Below are positions 25,801-34,272 of a stretch of DNA of 64,000 nucleotides, in pieces. Location: positions 62,001 through 126,000 of the forward strand of contig NZ_QNQU01000014.1 of the NCBI RefSeq assembly GCF_003315595.1. Reading direction: 5' to 3'. The translations under genes were made by a program, and so were the position numbers. The stretch comes from Pedobacter miscanthi (GTDB lineage Bacteria; Bacteroidota; Bacteroidia; Sphingobacteriales; Sphingobacteriaceae). Below the pieces are notes generated by a model. The model was not told the DNA's origin. It searched no databases and was given only the letters and a program-made list of their open reading frames with translations. How positions within the stretch are numbered: the first letter of the stretch is position 1; each line of letters opens with the position of its first letter.

Positions 25801-26002
25801 TTTTACTTCGGCAAAAGGTTTGGTTGATGGTTCTTCTTATCGTTTACCATCGTGGGGATGTTATACGATGGATGGCAAAAACATCGAAAAAGAAGGTGTA
25901 AAACCAGATATTTTTGTGAAAAACACCTTCGAAGATCGCCTGGCAGATAAAGATCCTCAACTGGAAAAAGCAGTGGCAGAAATTTTGAAAGATTTGAAAT
26001 AG
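22805..26002 (+). CDS. Tricorn-like S41 family peptidase
   Basis: A 1065-residue secreted protease. A signal peptide (1-22, ending SFAQ) precedes a tricorn-type beta-propeller (about 25-540, PD40-like repeats such as SPDGKWLAFSS), a Lys/Pro/Thr linker (about 545-585), a tricorn C1-like helical region, a PDZ domain (about 770-860) and the S41 catalytic domain. The nucleophile is Ser972 in NEQSLSDAEM. It is expected to degrade peptides in the periplasm. The length is normal for Bacteroidota homologues. Single gene. Confidence 0.94.
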   Translation: MIKSFLKSVAAIAFLLPVYSFAQGQTYFAAYPALTPDAQTIVFSYDGDIWKVPVKGGVASRVTAMQGEEINPKISPDGKWLAFSSNQFGNYDVYVMPLSGGDIKQLTFNDASDEVDNWSWDSKTIYFTSGRYNSFSSYKVNVNGGTAVRLFENYFNTTHHIAESPTGELFFSDTWESYRFANRKHYKGAYNPDIQSYNPKTKNYKRYTDYIGKDFWTSVDQKGNIFFVSDEGNDEYNLYTFINGKKTGLTNFDTSVKRPFVAANGTTVVFEKDYQLYTYDVASKKTEKINISTSRNQVLSKEQEYDVRGNISAFDVSTDGKKMAFVSRGEVFVSDADGKFIRKITNSGERALECKWLADNKTILFSQTANGYQNWFTITGDGKGAIKQLTKDKANVRDITLNKTKTMAVYLSGRNELKLMDLKTFDAKTLVTDEFWALQSAAPSFSPNDEYVLFTVYRNFEQDIVVHHIKNNKTINLTNTGVTETGPAWSPDGKYIFFTSARTKPSYPTGMQNAHIYRMALNNYDEPYRSDKFDDLFKETKPAPAEVKPATSETKNDKKGKTDTTKKKTEVKPTPKPANVITINTQDILDRVEQVGPSFGGQYGTDAYAKGDKTYVFYSSNHEGGAPGLYRTTIEPFEANKTEKVADGGDYSIVSAGDKFFVLSRGVINKYSLEGNKLDRVDHGYKFTRNLNAEFNQMFYETWVGLDENFYDEKFHGIDWDKMRTRYAAYLPYVNNRSDLRILLNDMLGELNSSHMGFNSSGAEERKNLNYITNETGIIFDNENPLKVERIAAKSNAARTGTNILAGDILTEVNGVKVDEKIDRDYYFSKPSLDREMTLTFKRNGKDVYVNVHPESSGTLRGNLYDEWITKNHQNVDKWSNNRIAYSYMKNMSGGELETFLLDMVAQEENKEAIILDLRYNTGGNVHDDVLKFLSQRPYLQWKYRGGKLAPQSNFGPAVKPIVLLVNEQSLSDAEMTAAGFKQLKLGKIIGTETYRWIIFTSAKGLVDGSSYRLPSWGCYTMDGKNIEKEGVKPDIFVKNTFEDRLADKDPQLEKAVAEILKDLK

Positions 26003-26077
26003 GGTTAAGTGAAGGGATGGTTAATCAGTTAACTGTTTATCCTTCGGCTACACTCAGGAGGTTAATCGGGAATGGTG

Positions 26078-26380
26078 TAGAAAGATTGTTCTATTGCTGA
26101 ATTGTTATATTGTTACAATTCCGGTGCAGAAAGATTGTTCTATTGCTGGATTGTTATATTGTTACAATTCCTGAGCAGAGAGATTGTTTTATGGTCGGGT
26201 TGTTAAATTGTTGACTGCCGATCATAAAACAATTTTCGTTTTCGAGCTAATTGCTGAACAATTTAGCAATCAAACAATTCAGTAATGTTTATAGCAATTC
26301 AACAATCAAACAATACAAAAAGAATATTGATCTTGGTATTCGTTTAAATTAGCAATCAAACAATTTAACAATCCAGCAAA
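26078..26380. repeat. 49-bp tandem repeat with inverted counterpart
   Basis: AGATTGTTCTATTGCTG recurs at 26083 and 26132, with a degenerate third unit at 26181, giving a 49-bp period. From about 26270 to 26380 the complementary words AACAATC, CAAACAAT and AACAATCCAGCAA appear, so the block can fold as a long imperfect hairpin. This 415-bp gap has no visible gene. Confidence 0.75.
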
Positions 26381-26416
26381 TTTTTCCGTTTCTTTGGGAT
26401 TGGAATTATTTAAAAC

Positions 26417-27166
26417 ATGGCAAATTTATTAACCGACAGGGCTTTTTGGGTAAATTATTGGGAAAGTAAAAAAGGGCTTGCGGTTCAGCTACCTTCAAAT
26501 TATTTATTTCACCGCCAGCTGGCTGATGTGATCCAGAAAGATCAGGTTAAAACGGCCATCGAACTGGGTGGTTTTCCCGGCTATTATGCCGTATTTCTGA
26601 AAAAGTATTCTAAGCTTGATGTTACCCTTCTGGATTATTTTGTTCACCCACCTGTGGTAAAAGAACTTTTAGAGAAGAACGACTTAACTGAAAAGGATAT
26701 CCATATCATCGAAACCGATCTTTTTAATTATACACCCGAAAAACAGTATGATCTGGTATTAAGCTGCGGTTTAATAGAGCATTTTAACGATACTGCAGAT
26801 ATTATTAACCGCCACATTGCTTTTGTAAAACCGGGCGGAACTTTGTTTATCACGCTGCCAAATTTTAAAGCCGTTAACGGTTGGTTTCAAAAGAATTTCG
26901 ATAAAGAAAATTACGATAAACATAATATCGATAGCATGGACCCTGCGTTGCTGAAATCAATCTGTGAGCAGGCGGGACTTAAAGAAGTGAAATCGGGTTA
27001 TTTTGGTCGCTTTAGTGTTTGGTTGGAAAACGAAGATCAGAAATCGGCAGGTGTGCGTCTTTTTAAAAAAGCTGTTTGGCTGACCGGAAAAATTTTTACC
27101 AAGATTATTCCATTCGAGAGCAAAAATCTATCACCTTATATTATCTTAGAGGCGAAAAAAAATTAA
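26417..27166 (+). CDS. Class I SAM-dependent methyltransferase
   Basis: A 249-residue Rossmann-fold methyltransferase. Motif I is TAIELGGFPGYYAVFL (about 56-71), an acidic end of strand 2 is LDYF, and the VLSCGLIEHF block marks motif IV. No substrate-specific domain is seen. The rhomboid protease gene starts 8 bp after its stop, so the two are co-transcribed; the meaning of the pairing is unknown. Confidence 0.9.
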   Translation: MANLLTDRAFWVNYWESKKGLAVQLPSNYLFHRQLADVIQKDQVKTAIELGGFPGYYAVFLKKYSKLDVTLLDYFVHPPVVKELLEKNDLTEKDIHIIETDLFNYTPEKQYDLVLSCGLIEHFNDTADIINRHIAFVKPGGTLFITLPNFKAVNGWFQKNFDKENYDKHNIDSMDPALLKSICEQAGLKEVKSGYFGRFSVWLENEDQKSAGVRLFKKAVWLTGKIFTKIIPFESKNLSPYIILEAKKN

Positions 27167-27173
27167 CGCGCTA

Positions 27174-28697
27174 ATGTTGGTAAGTTGGGGTTACTCGCCT
27201 AAAATTGAAAAATTTATTCCTTTGGCCGATTTTCCGGCAGATAAATATTTAATAGTAGCCAAACAGGCTATCGAAAACCTGGGCTGGAGCCTGAGTCACG
27301 TTTCCGAAACCGGCTTAATTGCCTATACACCGATCTCCTTTCAATCGTACAGCGAAGAAATATCGATCCGTATCCACGGAAATTTTGCAGTAGTAAAAAG
27401 CGAATGTGTGGGTATCCAGATGTTTTTTAACGATTACGGTAAAAATGGTTTAAATCTTGAAAAGTTTTTTCACGAGTTTGAATACGTCGAATTTCACCTG
27501 AAAGATGTTTGGGAGGAGAGCCTGATTAAATTCCACCGGTTTATAGAAACGCAGGATGATCATTATTTCGAAAAAGCACCCTTAGCAACCAAAAATAAGA
27601 TCAAAAATGTATTATTCTTGTTTTTGCCTCAAAAAGGATATACCGTAACACCGATTTTGGTGCTTCTCAATATCTTTTACTACCTGGCTCTGGTGCTATT
27701 CTCGATTGTTTGGTTGCGGTATCAGTTTGTAAGAAATGGAAGCAGTTATGATCCTGAATTTATTGAAGAGCTTAAAAAGATATCGTTAAATTTTGGTGTT
27801 AACCAGCGTAATCTTGTATTAGGTGGCGACTACTGGCGCTTAATTACTTACCAATTTATTCACGGATCCAAATCACATTTATTTTTTAATATGTATGCCC
27901 TAGTTTACCTCGGTTTGATGATCGAAAATAAACTGGGCTGGAAAAAATACCTCTTTATTTATTTAATGAGTGGCGTTTGCGGTGGTTTGGTGAGTTTAAT
28001 TTTTCACCAGGAAGGGGTAATGATGGGCGCATCAGGAGCCATAATGGGTTTGTATGGTGCTTTTATCGCATTACTGATGACCAAAACTTTCGAGCAGAAA
28101 GCCACCAAAGCATTGCTGGTAAGTACATTAATTGTATCGTTATTGGTGCTGATAAACGGTGCATTTGGTAAACGGGTAGATAATGCTGCACATATTGGCG
28201 GCTTTGTTTCAGGTTTTATTTTTACTTACCTGCTTACCTTTAAGTGGGACAAGGCTTTCGAAGTTAAAACCTGGACAAGATATGCGGTTTCGATCCTTTT
28301 ATTTCTGATGTTTTTTAGCGGTGTTGTGCATTTTAGTCCGAAATACGGGACCGAAGAATACCGCAAATTAAAAGATACCTTTAACAGTAATATGGGCTCG
28401 CTTAACGGCATTATGAATTTAAAAATTTCCTTACCAAAGGATGTTAAGCTGGTTTCTATCAAACAGGAAGGCATTATCCCTATGGAAAGAAATCTGGTTG
28501 TGATTAAGCAAATGCAGGCCTTAAATTTAAGGCCCGAAGATGCTAAAGAACGTGAAGAGAAAATAAAACTGAGCAAGGTATCTTACCGTGCAGTGATGTT
28601 AATGTACCGCGATATTAAAGCTGATAGTACTTATCGTTATAGCAAACAAACCTCTAATGCGTTAGCACAGGTGTTTGAGATAATTTATAAACCATAA
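27174..28697 (+). CDS. Rhomboid family intramembrane serine protease
   Basis: A 507-residue protein with an N-terminal soluble domain (1-155), a six-helix rhomboid core (about 160-370) and a C-terminal periplasmic or cytoplasmic domain. The catalytic dyad is Ser287 in MMGASGAIMG and His340 in AAHIGGFVSG; HLFFNMYAL (236-244) gives the oxyanion-hole His and Asn. All key residues are present. It cleaves membrane proteins within the bilayer. The long N-terminal domain is unusual compared with minimal rhomboids. It follows the methyltransferase by 8 bp. Confidence 0.92.
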   Translation: MLVSWGYSPKIEKFIPLADFPADKYLIVAKQAIENLGWSLSHVSETGLIAYTPISFQSYSEEISIRIHGNFAVVKSECVGIQMFFNDYGKNGLNLEKFFHEFEYVEFHLKDVWEESLIKFHRFIETQDDHYFEKAPLATKNKIKNVLFLFLPQKGYTVTPILVLLNIFYYLALVLFSIVWLRYQFVRNGSSYDPEFIEELKKISLNFGVNQRNLVLGGDYWRLITYQFIHGSKSHLFFNMYALVYLGLMIENKLGWKKYLFIYLMSGVCGGLVSLIFHQEGVMMGASGAIMGLYGAFIALLMTKTFEQKATKALLVSTLIVSLLVLINGAFGKRVDNAAHIGGFVSGFIFTYLLTFKWDKAFEVKTWTRYAVSILLFLMFFSGVVHFSPKYGTEEYRKLKDTFNSNMGSLNGIMNLKISLPKDVKLVSIKQEGIIPMERNLVVIKQMQALNLRPEDAKEREEKIKLSKVSYRAVMLMYRDIKADSTYRYSKQTSNALAQVFEIIYKP

Positions 28698-28707
28698 GAA
28701 TAAATGC

Positions 28708-30159
28708 TTAGCCTGCTTTTTTATACAATCCGATTTCACTCAATGTAATGCAAACCGGAGATTTAGTAATGTTTATTTTAACTTTATTTGTGCTTACCGG
28801 GCTGTCGAGTTTAATTAAACGTTTCGCACCAATACTGGTACCGTCATAAATTTTTTTCCAGGTATTATTTTCTAATACTTCAACCGTATAAGCTTCTATA
28901 CGCTGGCCTAAAGGAATGTATTCCTGCAAACTGATGATGTCGAAAGTTTTAGGTGTTTTTAAATCCAGTTCGAGGCTTGTTTCGTGTACATTATCGGTTG
29001 TAGCCCAATAAGTTTCCCTGTTACCATCAAGGAGGTTTGCGGTGTTAAATTTTTTGCCACGGCTATTGCCTGCTTTAATTCCGGCGTTTTTTGCAAGGTT
29101 ATTTTCGAAGGTATGTTTAACCATATCGCCAAAGGTTTTTAAAGCGGCTACATCATCTTCGTGCAGCTGACCACGGGTATCAGGTGCCAGGCCAAGATCT
29201 AATCCTGCGCCTCTGCCCACACTTTTTAAATACAGATCGAATAATTTCTCCGGTGTTTTTGGTTGTTCGCTGGCATGGTAAAACCAGCCTTTTCTTAAGG
29301 GTACATCACATTCTGCCGGCATCCAGAATTTTCCGTTTCTGATTCCTGCAGGGCTTTGCGGATAATTTGCCTGTCCGGGCACAGCTTCACTTTTCCCATC
29401 TGGTGCCATTGGTGTAAAAGTGGCCCATGAGGTTTCTGCTGCATTTCCATTTTCATTGCCCACCCAGCGGATATCTAAACCGATATCGCTAAAAATATTG
29501 GCCATTGGCTGCATTTTGCGTGTAATGGCCCAGGTATTTTTCCAATCGTAATAAGTGGTGTTGTCAATGGAACGTTTTTCTTTAGCACCGCCATAATAGC
29601 CATCACCGCCATTAGCGCCATCGTGCCAGCTCATAAAAAGTTCGCCGAAATTGCTGTAAAGCTCCTTTAACTGGGCCTGGTAAATGGCCAGGTACTTATC
29701 GGTACCATAAAGTGCGTTATTCCTGTCCCAGGGCGAGCAATATACCCCGAACTTTAAACCGTTTTTGCGCACGGCCTGTTCTACCTCCTTAACCAAATTT
29801 CCTTTGCCTGCCCTGAACGGGCTTTTGCTAATGTTATAATCAGTGGTTTTTGTTGGCCATAGGGCAAAACCATCGTGGTGTTTGGCCACCAGGATAATAC
29901 CCCGTAATCCACCAGCTTTTGCAGCTTTAATAATCTGGTCGGCATTAAAATCGGTAGGGTTAAAGGTTTTCGGATCGGCATCTCCAAAGCCCCATTCTTT
30001 GTTTTCGAAAGTGGTTGGTGTAAAATGGATCAGTCCGTAAACTTCGATATCATGCCAGGCCAGTTGCCTTTTAGAGGGTAATGCACCATAAGGTTTTGGC
30101 GCTGTTTGGGCATAAACTGCCGTTGTAATAAATAGAAAAAGAATTAATAAAGGTTTCAT
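28708..30159 (-). CDS. Alpha-L-fucosidase, GH29
   Basis: A 483-residue secreted glycoside hydrolase with a signal peptide (1-18). The GH29 catalytic domain contains LIHFTPTTF, AKHHDGFALWPT and the nucleophile Asp180 in FMSWHDGANGG. The C-terminal 130 residues resemble a discoidin / F5-8C carbohydrate-binding module (TANLLDGNRETYWATTDN). It releases fucose from host or plant glycans. No SusC/SusD pair is adjacent, so it stands alone rather than in a polysaccharide utilisation locus. Confidence 0.93.
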   Translation of the reverse strand: MKPLLILFLFITTAVYAQTAPKPYGALPSKRQLAWHDIEVYGLIHFTPTTFENKEWGFGDADPKTFNPTDFNADQIIKAAKAGGLRGIILVAKHHDGFALWPTKTTDYNISKSPFRAGKGNLVKEVEQAVRKNGLKFGVYCSPWDRNNALYGTDKYLAIYQAQLKELYSNFGELFMSWHDGANGGDGYYGGAKEKRSIDNTTYYDWKNTWAITRKMQPMANIFSDIGLDIRWVGNENGNAAETSWATFTPMAPDGKSEAVPGQANYPQSPAGIRNGKFWMPAECDVPLRKGWFYHASEQPKTPEKLFDLYLKSVGRGAGLDLGLAPDTRGQLHEDDVAALKTFGDMVKHTFENNLAKNAGIKAGNSRGKKFNTANLLDGNRETYWATTDNVHETSLELDLKTPKTFDIISLQEYIPLGQRIEAYTVEVLENNTWKKIYDGTSIGAKRLIKLDSPVSTNKVKINITKSPVCITLSEIGLYKKAG

Positions 30160-30322
30160 AATTATTATAGCTTAGATGTAACTAAAGTACAAATAAATAC
30201 GGTTGCTACGCTAAGAGTTAATCAATATTTAACTTGTTTTGTAAGTAAAAGCCAGATTATTTTCCATCTTGATCGTTACATAAGCTAATCAAACATTTAA
30301 TTTTTCCTTACGTTATTTAGTC

Positions 30323-30998
30323 ATGAGCGCTTTTATCCAGAACCCTCCAGATGGCGGTACAATGTATACCGAAACCAACCTGAACCAGTTATTTCCGGAG
30401 CCTTTTAATACCATAACAAGCTGCTTTTTTCTGGCTATTGCCGTGTTCTGGACCATTAAACTTTGGGGTAATTTTAAACAGCATACTTTTTTAAGCATCG
30501 CTTTGGTACTGCTTTATATCGGTGGTATTGGCGGCACCACTTATCACGGATTAAGACGCTGGCCCATTTTTATCATGATGGACTGGATGCCGATTATGCT
30601 CCTGTGTCTTTCGGCTGGTGTTTATTTCCTGTCGAAACTTACGAAGTGGTACTTCGCCGTGCTGATTGTGGCGGTTTACGCTTTCTTTCAGTTTTATGTG
30701 AGGCGGCTTTTTAGTCATGGCGATTTTCAGATTTTCATCAACATTAACTATGCTTTTATGGCAGCGCTGGTATTGTTCCCCCGTGTTTGGTTACCTGATT
30801 AAAACCGAATGGAAAAATGGTAAATGGGTGGGTTTTGCTTTGATTGCCTTCATATTTGCGCTTACTTTCCGCATTGCGGATAAATGGGACATATTAACTA
30901 TGGGTACTCATTTTTTATGGCATACTTTCGGGGCAATCGCATCTTTCTGTATGCTGAACTATATTTATCTGGTTAACTTTAAGAAAGTGCAGAAGTGA
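30323..30998 (+). pseudogene. Ceramidase-like membrane protein, frameshifted
   Basis: Two overlapping frames encode one multi-pass membrane protein. Frame 1 (30323-30802) ends LVLFPRVWLPD; the other frame continues GYLIKTEWKNGKW to 30998. Reading a run of five C at 30778-30782 as four C restores LVLFPVFGYLIKTEWKNGKW. About 224 residues then result, with several membrane helices, YHGLRRWP and MMDWMP early, and THFLWHTFGA late, the usual His layout of the alkaline ceramidase / CREST membrane hydrolase superfamily. It may be a true frameshift, a sequence error or a +1 slippage site. Confidence 0.82.
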
Positions 30999-31046
30999 TT
31001 TATCATTGAGCTTGCCGATGGAGATTCAGTAAGCCCAATGGTATAT

Positions 31047-31814
31047 TTAGAATTTAGAGTGGGCTTTACTGTAATCTAATTTGCTCTGTTTGCCGATGGC
31101 ATATTCAATGCCTCCCCATAAATGTTTCTGGAATTTATCTTCAGCCCAACCTTCTTTGGTATGGCCCATACAGGTGTAAAATGCCCTGCCACCATCAAAG
31201 TTGTGGTACCAGCTAAAAGGATGGAAATCGCCGTTTTTACCACCGGTGTACGATTTTTCGTCTAAGGTGATCAGTACTTTAATATCAGGGTTAATATCTT
31301 TAAAGTTATAAAGTTCATCTTTTCTCATCCAAACCGAATCAGTGAAAAATTTGGTAGCAGGATGTTTTTTGTCTTTAATGATAAACTTAGCTTCCTGTAC
31401 CGCCGGGTGGCTAATAAAATACGCACCGGCCAGTTTACCATACCAGGGCCAGTCGTATTCGGTATCTGTTGCAGCATGGATGCCCACGTAACCTCCGCCT
31501 GCCTGGATATACCTTTCGAAAGCAACCTGTTGTTTGTTATCGAGTACATCACCCGTTGTACTTAAAAAAATAACAGCTGCATAATTTTTAAGGTTATCTT
31601 CGGTAAATAGACCAGCATTTTCGGTTGTATCTACGTCAAAGTGATGTTCTGTTCCCAGTTTCTGGATAATTTCTTTACCGATTTCAATAGAATTGTGTCT
31701 GAAACCTTTTGTTTTGGAAAAAACCAAAACTTTAGCTTGTTTTTTTGCGGTGGTAAATGCCTGGAATAAAAAAACAGATGCGATTAATAAACACAGGGAT
31801 AGGTACTTTTTCAT
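31047..31814 (-). CDS. ThuA domain-containing protein
   Basis: A 255-residue secreted protein with signal peptide (1-23) and a ThuA domain, a glutamine amidotransferase-like fold without the catalytic Cys. AKVLVFSKTKGFRHNSIEIG opens the domain, and GGGYVGIHAATDTEYDWPWY is the signature block. ThuA proteins are tied to trehalose or other carbohydrate use. The gene follows the LMW phosphatase by 39 bp and may be co-transcribed with it. Confidence 0.9.
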   Translation of the reverse strand: MKKYLSLCLLIASVFLFQAFTTAKKQAKVLVFSKTKGFRHNSIEIGKEIIQKLGTEHHFDVDTTENAGLFTEDNLKNYAAVIFLSTTGDVLDNKQQVAFERYIQAGGGYVGIHAATDTEYDWPWYGKLAGAYFISHPAVQEAKFIIKDKKHPATKFFTDSVWMRKDELYNFKDINPDIKVLITLDEKSYTGGKNGDFHPFSWYHNFDGGRAFYTCMGHTKEGWAEDKFQKHLWGGIEYAIGKQSKLDYSKAHSKF

Positions 31815-31853
31815 TTTTAACTTGGTTAGGATGATGAATTGTAAGCCTTAAAT

Positions 31854-32288
31854 TTAAGAAAGTTGTTTGATAATTTCCATACATCTTTCTTCAACCTGTT
31901 TGCAAACAGGGCTAAACAGTGTATTATCCCAATATGGGTCTGTAACTTCGTCGTTATCAAGGAAAAGTTTAACTTTTTTTCGCTCTTCATCGGTTTTAGC
32001 CAGATTTTTCACATCTGCTAAATTGTTCCTGTCCATTACTAAAATCAGGTCGTACCGGGCAAACATTGCATGGTTAAACTGCTGCGCCCGTTGTTTGCTA
32101 ATATCGTAGCCCATTGCTTTAGCAGCTGCAATACTCCTATGATCGGGGGCTTTTCCAATGTGCCAGTTACCCGTTCCTGCCGAAGCAATTTCCCAGTTTA
32201 AATGTTTTTCATCTGCCAGGTGTTTCATAATGCCTTCGGCCAGTGGCGAACGGCAGATGTTACCGAGGCAAACCATTAAAATTTTCAA
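31854..32288 (-). CDS. Low molecular weight protein-tyrosine phosphatase
   Basis: A 144-residue enzyme with the P-loop CLGNICRS (Cys7 to Arg13) at the N-terminus and the general acid Asp117 in VTDPYW. All catalytic residues are present and the length is normal. It removes phosphate from tyrosine residues and in many bacteria controls polysaccharide export kinases; no such kinase is in this window. Upstream of the ThuA gene on the same strand. Confidence 0.94.
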   Translation of the reverse strand: MKILMVCLGNICRSPLAEGIMKHLADEKHLNWEIASAGTGNWHIGKAPDHRSIAAAKAMGYDISKQRAQQFNHAMFARYDLILVMDRNNLADVKNLAKTDEERKKVKLFLDNDEVTDPYWDNTLFSPVCKQVEERCMEIIKQLS

Positions 32289-32408
32289 TATTATTTGGGT
32301 TTTAATGTAAACACGTAAGTTACGGTATATGTAGTATTGTTCCGCTCAAAACGTATTTATATTTAATTGTAATGATTTAATTTTTAATTGTGCGTCCTAT
32401 ATCGCGAC

Positions 32409-32437
32409 CGTCATGCTGAATTTATTTCAGCATCTTT
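32409..32437. repeat. CGTCAT hairpin repeat, half copy
   Basis: CGTCATGCTGAATTTATTTC followed by AGCATCTTT is a single left arm. The right arm is absent; a terminator follows directly. Confidence 0.75.
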
Positions 32438-32442
32438 CCTGC

Positions 32443-32473
32443 AAAAAAGCCCCAAGCCTGTTAGCATTGGGGC
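32443..32473 (-). terminator. Terminator of the fumC - S1/P1 nuclease operon
   Basis: Stem GCCCCAA (32449-32455) / TTGGGGC (32467-32473). On the minus strand it is followed by TTTTTT. It lies 22 bp after the nuclease stop. Confidence 0.85.
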
Positions 32474-32494
32474 ATCGAATAATGATAAAGTAAT

Positions 32495-33301
32495 TTATCC
32501 GTAAATATCGTTCAGCATTTTTGCTAAACGCACACCACCTTTTAATAACTGATTATTCAGTGTGTCAACCCAATCAAAGTTGTAACGGTAACTTAATTTA
32601 GAATCGGGTTTGGTGGTATCATAAATTTTATTGCAAATGGTATACGATTCGTAAATGCAATCTTTTAAATTCGTGTTCTGCCAGTTGTAAAGCTGCACGG
32701 CCGAAGCGTGGTTAATGGCTTTTGCATATTCGGTATAACTTAATTGTTGGTACTCGATAAGCTGCTCATCCCAAACCCTGTGAATGTTCGATTTTTCGTT
32801 AAACCATAATACCGAAACGCGGTTACCCCCTAAATCTTCTTTACGTGCAACATGCATGGGCTGACATAAATCGCCCGCCAGGTGCACCAACATGCGTAAA
32901 GCCAGTTTCTTTTCGGATGGTGTGCTACTTGTTTTCTTTAAAACGGCAATTAAATCAGGGATTTTGGTGTAAAGACTTGGCGATTTTTCCGTTTCCAGAA
33001 AGTTATAAACGCCGTCTTTATTCAATCCTGCCGGAAGGTTAACAAAGTGCCAGTTGTACATGTAATTGTAAGTAGAGTCTGATTTGATAAAATCGCCCCA
33101 ATTGGCGCTCATGGCCAAAGTTTCGTAGCCTAAAATATCCTGAATGGCTTTGCGCGTTTTTGCCTTTAAATAGCTATCGGCAATTTCGCCTACCACACGG
33201 TGGCCAATGGTTCCCCAGGCATTTGCCTGCATAGGTAAATAAGCCAGAAAACCAACGGCAACAGCCGTGGCTAATTTCTTTTTAATTGATGCTAAAATCA
33301 T
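32495..33301 (-). CDS. S1/P1 nuclease
   Basis: A 268-residue secreted zinc nuclease. The signal peptide ends MQANA, so the mature enzyme starts with Trp, the usual N-terminal zinc ligand, in WGTIGHRVVGEIA. Further His/Asp ligands lie in YMYNWHFVNLP, MLVHLAGDLCQPMHVAR and NIHRVWDEQLI. It degrades single-stranded nucleic acid, probably for phosphate or nucleoside scavenging. It starts 1 bp after the lipoprotein gene and is last in the fumC operon. Confidence 0.94.
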   Translation of the reverse strand: MILASIKKKLATAVAVGFLAYLPMQANAWGTIGHRVVGEIADSYLKAKTRKAIQDILGYETLAMSANWGDFIKSDSTYNYMYNWHFVNLPAGLNKDGVYNFLETEKSPSLYTKIPDLIAVLKKTSSTPSEKKLALRMLVHLAGDLCQPMHVARKEDLGGNRVSVLWFNEKSNIHRVWDEQLIEYQQLSYTEYAKAINHASAVQLYNWQNTNLKDCIYESYTICNKIYDTTKPDSKLSYRYNFDWVDTLNNQLLKGGVRLAKMLNDIYG

Positions 33302-33302
33302 T

Positions 33303-33818
33303 TTATAATTCTTTTTGTACGCAGGTGATTTTTTGTTTGAGGATTAATTTGATTTCGCGCTGATCGCTTAAACTCTCTAAAGATAAGGTATCTGCTGAAC
33401 GTTTTTTAATCAGGAAATTCTTTTCGTATCTGCCGATGCGGTAACAACCCGATATTTTTTGTTTGTAATTGGCATGTGTAAAAGTGGCTCCAACAAAGAG
33501 CGTATCACCCCTAACTGCATAAACACCTTTTGCATATTCTTTCCAGATGCCATTATTATAGCACGAATCTTCGTACAGGTTCACTTTGCTGTGTGTAACC
33601 ATATCGATGTAGACTGAATCGCAGGTAAATTTAAAGTGATGCCGGGTGTAATTGCTCAGTTTATTGCTAAAAGCCACCGAATCTTCGTTCCAAACACCCT
33701 GCATAAAATCTTCGCCCTTGCCCTGGATGTTTGGCCTCGGACTACAGGCCACAAGTAAAATGGAAAATGTAAAAAGGATGATGTAGAAACCCTTTAAGCG
33801 GGGAAGTGCTTTATTCAT
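33303..33818 (-). CDS. Hypothetical lipoprotein
   Basis: A 171-residue lipoprotein with lipobox LLVAC (about 21-25). The mature part is beta-rich, with GVWNEDSV, HHFKFTCDSVYID, and an EDSCYNNGIWKEYAKGVYAVRGDTLFV block, which suggests a lipocalin-like domain; I know no family name. Its start codon immediately follows the stop of the upstream membrane protein (TAAATG), and it ends 1 bp before the nuclease gene. The position in a fumC operon does not imply fumarase activity. Confidence 0.82.
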   Translation of the reverse strand: MNKALPRLKGFYIILFTFSILLVACSPRPNIQGKGEDFMQGVWNEDSVAFSNKLSNYTRHHFKFTCDSVYIDMVTHSKVNLYEDSCYNNGIWKEYAKGVYAVRGDTLFVGATFTHANYKQKISGCYRIGRYEKNFLIKKRSADTLSLESLSDQREIKLILKQKITCVQKEL

Positions 33819-34172
33819 TTATGGTAAATCGTTGCTTTTAGGGAACTGATCTTTGATGATGTTGTTCTTTTTAAGGATGTTGGTAACCAGGATTAAAAAA
33901 CCCGCAGCAAAACAAATACTTGCAATAAAACTAATGATGCCCGTTACGGTATAATATTTCGAAACATCTGTGTAAGGCATATTTCTGCTGCTTATCCAAT
34001 AGGGCACTAAAATATAAAACAAGTGTGTAAGTAATCCTATTCCTGATCCAATGGTCATAAGAACAGCTTCAGCGGTGTTTTTTTTGCTTAATAAATAACA
34101 GCAGGTTCCGAAAATGATGCATGGTGAAATAATGGATATCATGCTCATGAGCGTAGCGAATATTGAATTCAT
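33819..34172 (-). CDS. Small hypothetical membrane protein
   Basis: A 117-residue protein with three predicted membrane helices (about 8-29, 35-59, 75-100) and a short polar C-terminal tail. No motif is recognised. It lies 101 bp after fumC and is directly joined to the lipoprotein gene, so it belongs to the same operon. A structural or assembly role in the envelope is possible but not supported by any residue pattern. Confidence 0.78.
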   Translation of the reverse strand: MNSIFATLMSMISIISPCIIFGTCCYLLSKKNTAEAVLMTIGSGIGLLTHLFYILVPYWISSRNMPYTDVSKYYTVTGIISFIASICFAAGFLILVTNILKKNNIIKDQFPKSNDLP

Positions 34173-34272
34173 ATTTGTCTATTTTTAGATGAAATGTATT
34201 GATTTATAACCGCCTACTACTGTAAATGTTTTAAACCGCTAAAGCATTTAGCCATAGCGGTTTAAATAGCTG

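Noticed and set aside
33303..33818. Annotation of the lipoprotein as a fumarase-related enzyme
   Set aside because: Only its operon position near fumC suggests this; it has a lipobox and no fumarase motifs.
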